The position numbers and the translations under genes are program-made. Under the pieces are notes generated by a model. That model ran no database searches and was not told the origin of the DNA. It saw only the letters and a list, made by a program, of their open reading frames with translations. A stretch of 64,000 bases of DNA from positions 145,617 through 209,616 of the forward strand of contig CABFPE010000192.1 in the NCBI GenBank assembly GCA_900660155.1. Direction: 5' to 3'. The stretch comes from Hofstenia miamia (lineage: Eukaryota; Xenacoelomorpha; Acoela; Hofsteniidae). Of this stretch, positions 56,701-59,700 are shown one piece after another. The stretch's first letter is position 1. The number at the start of each line of letters is the position of its first letter.

Positions 56701-59700
56701 GTTATTTATTACATGAACTCCACCCTTTCTGTAAATATTTCTTTAGAACTCTTATTCATATTTTGCAACCTTGCTGTTCAATACAACATAGCATTTCGAC
56801 AAATGTATTAAACTAATTTTCAATGTATATTTTCTAAGATTTAGAACGCTTAGTACAATATCAATTTATTTCCCTTTATTAAAATAATGTAGTCGATTCA
56901 GTAGTTGAAAAAAGACTTCGAATTTCATGCTTAAGTCCACTATGTTTTATTTCTTTATTCTAAATTCACAGTTCATTTAGTTTTTATCCCAAACCCTTGT
57001 TAGAATTTCACTAAAAATATTTCCCTCAATGTTCATGTTCAGGAAACTATTTCAAAAATTTAAATTTGGAGGAAAGAATTTATTATTTTCACAATTATAT
57101 ACAAAAATTCACTCAGTGGGTTTGAATAAATTCCATTACAGAACAGATATTCATTTCTAGAAAATTGATGCTAATATTTCTGAAATATTTGAGTGCATTG
57201 ATGTAACAATTTGTGGAAAACCTAAAACTTTTCACAATATCTATAACCATTTTTCTGTATTTTGCATCATGACTAGTGAGAAAAATATTTTTAATATTAA
57301 CCAACCGCTAAACATGGCTTTGGGATAGAAACTAAATGCAATTAGAATTCAGAGTAAAAAATAGATCTCTGGAGAAATTGGAAGTTATATATTTAATACT
57401 TTGTTGAACCGGATGGAGGAATCATATTTTCAGCTCTGTAAAGAAATATATTAATCTCCAAAATGTTGGCATTTTATGAAGTTAATTTCGCTGAAGAGAA
57501 CTAATTAACATTGGTACTAGGATTGTGATTTTGATGAAGCTGTCGGTTGTATTATTATCAAAGTTGTATTATTTGTCAATATACAAATACCTTTTTGAGG
57601 TCTTATTTTAAATTTTAGAAAAAAAATTAATGAAGTGTATAATAGTGATTTTCAATTTATTTCTGTTACATTCTTGTAGCGATCGAGTAAGGAAATATGA
57701 GGAGTACTTACGTACGATATGTTTTGAATGAGTGGCAACTAAAAACACAACGTCACTCGCGCTGATAAAAAAGAGGTACAAGTCGTTGATTGTCCACCGT
57801 CGTTTGCTCCACAACATTACTAGGATAGCTGTATTAATAGAAATACCGATACACGAAAGAATCGCGCCCAACATCCATGCACCATCATCGATTGACTTTA
57901 ACATAACTCTCTTGCTTTTTCGACTGCGCAGTACATTTATTCTCTGAAACAACCAATCAGATGCATTTACGCCATAAACTTATTAAACCGGACTTAAAAG
58001 TGTTTGTTTTCAAATTATTTATGAACATTTAATCGCTCTTCTTAATGTTCATATACATTAGTAATGAATAACAAACGAAATGTAGTAAGTATAAATCATA
58101 TGGATGCAAGAGAATTTGCTTTATTTTCAATTATATTTCTCAACTTTGCAAGAGTAGTAAATATTAAATTTATATTTATGTGGATTTAGTCCCAACTATA
58201 CGCACCATTTGCACTATAGAAATGGTTGGACTCTGTTCGTTGTGATGTGCATTCTATTTTTCATAGAATGGTATGTGCAATGTTAAAAGCTTTAGTGAAT
58301 GACATAAAATGAATTCGAATCCTCTTCATTTCTGTACAAATTATTGCCGTAATGAATAAAAATACTAATTAAAACATAGATATGGACACAGTCACACATT
58401 ATTGATTTCAATTTCAGAATAATTTAGTTATAGCAAATAAATTGCATTTGTATTACACTCGACAGTTGGGAGTTAAAAAAAGTCCCGAACAACCCTCAGC
58501 TAGTATATACCAAAATCTATTCAAATTCATGAAATTGGAAACAGCGCATCTCGGGAATTGAACTAGACATATATTCAGTAAAGTAACATAATTTTAGGTC
58601 TTTTAGACCAGTTTATTAGGAGAAAATACGCATTGTATATTATTGGGATATAAAAAACACACCAAACAAGGATTAACTGTTAATAACTTTCCAAGCGTAA
58701 CTGTTTTAATTAATGATGTTTTATTATATTGATCAGACTATGCCCCTTCACAAGACCCGAGATTTAAAATCCGACTCGACCCGAAGCAAAAATAATTTTC
58801 CATTCATTTTGCAATATTTACTAAAAAGATGTTCACCTTCTACGATTCACTTAATTTTGCAAGTAGCGGTCGAGGATGGGTAAAGCTTTTGCGGATACGG
58901 CGACAAAATATAGAAAGACAGCCAACCAGCCGGGATAAGCCTTATCTACACAGCACTAAGAAGAGCAAATTAAAAAAATTGTTTGTGAAGAAATTGGAAT
59001 GAAATTTTTTCAATTAGTATTTTATTTAAGTGGGTCCTGATTATAATGTCAGTTCCACGGAATCAGGGACGATAACAAAACTAGAGTTTCTGCAAAGCTC
59101 ACTTGTTTAATCATGCACATTTCAGAAATCACTGTGGAATGATGCATTGTACGAATCAGAGATGGAAGTGGGGCAGGCGGGCGGGAACGGAGCAAGATTT
59201 TTCTAAAGTGGGTACCCATGAGGCAAAAGTATGGCAAAAAACTGAACCAAATATTGCCAATTTTTGAGATTGCAAAAGTAATTTTCTTACATCAAAGTTC
59301 TCTGCTTGATAAAATTTTGTCGCATTTTGAAAAAAACAATTTCCATGCATTTCTAACATTTAGTGAAATTTGTTTCAATTCAATAATACCAAGAATATCT
59401 ATTGGGTTGGCAACTAAGTTCCCGCCGTTTTTAAAGGTTTAATAAAAATTAACTATTTAATCAATGATGTATTCCCCAATTGCTGTTTACAACTTCTTCC
59501 CAACGTTCAACAAGATTTGCAAAACCTCTTTGGTAGAAATCACTAGTTTTTGTGTCAAAAAATTCATCCAACCAATCTCTCAGTTCTGCATCAGTATTGA
59601 ACGAAATTCCACGCATAGCATTTGAAAGAGATCGAAAAAGGTGGAAATCCGTCGGTGCCAAATCTGGCGAGTATGGCGGGTGTGGCAGCACTTCCCAGCC

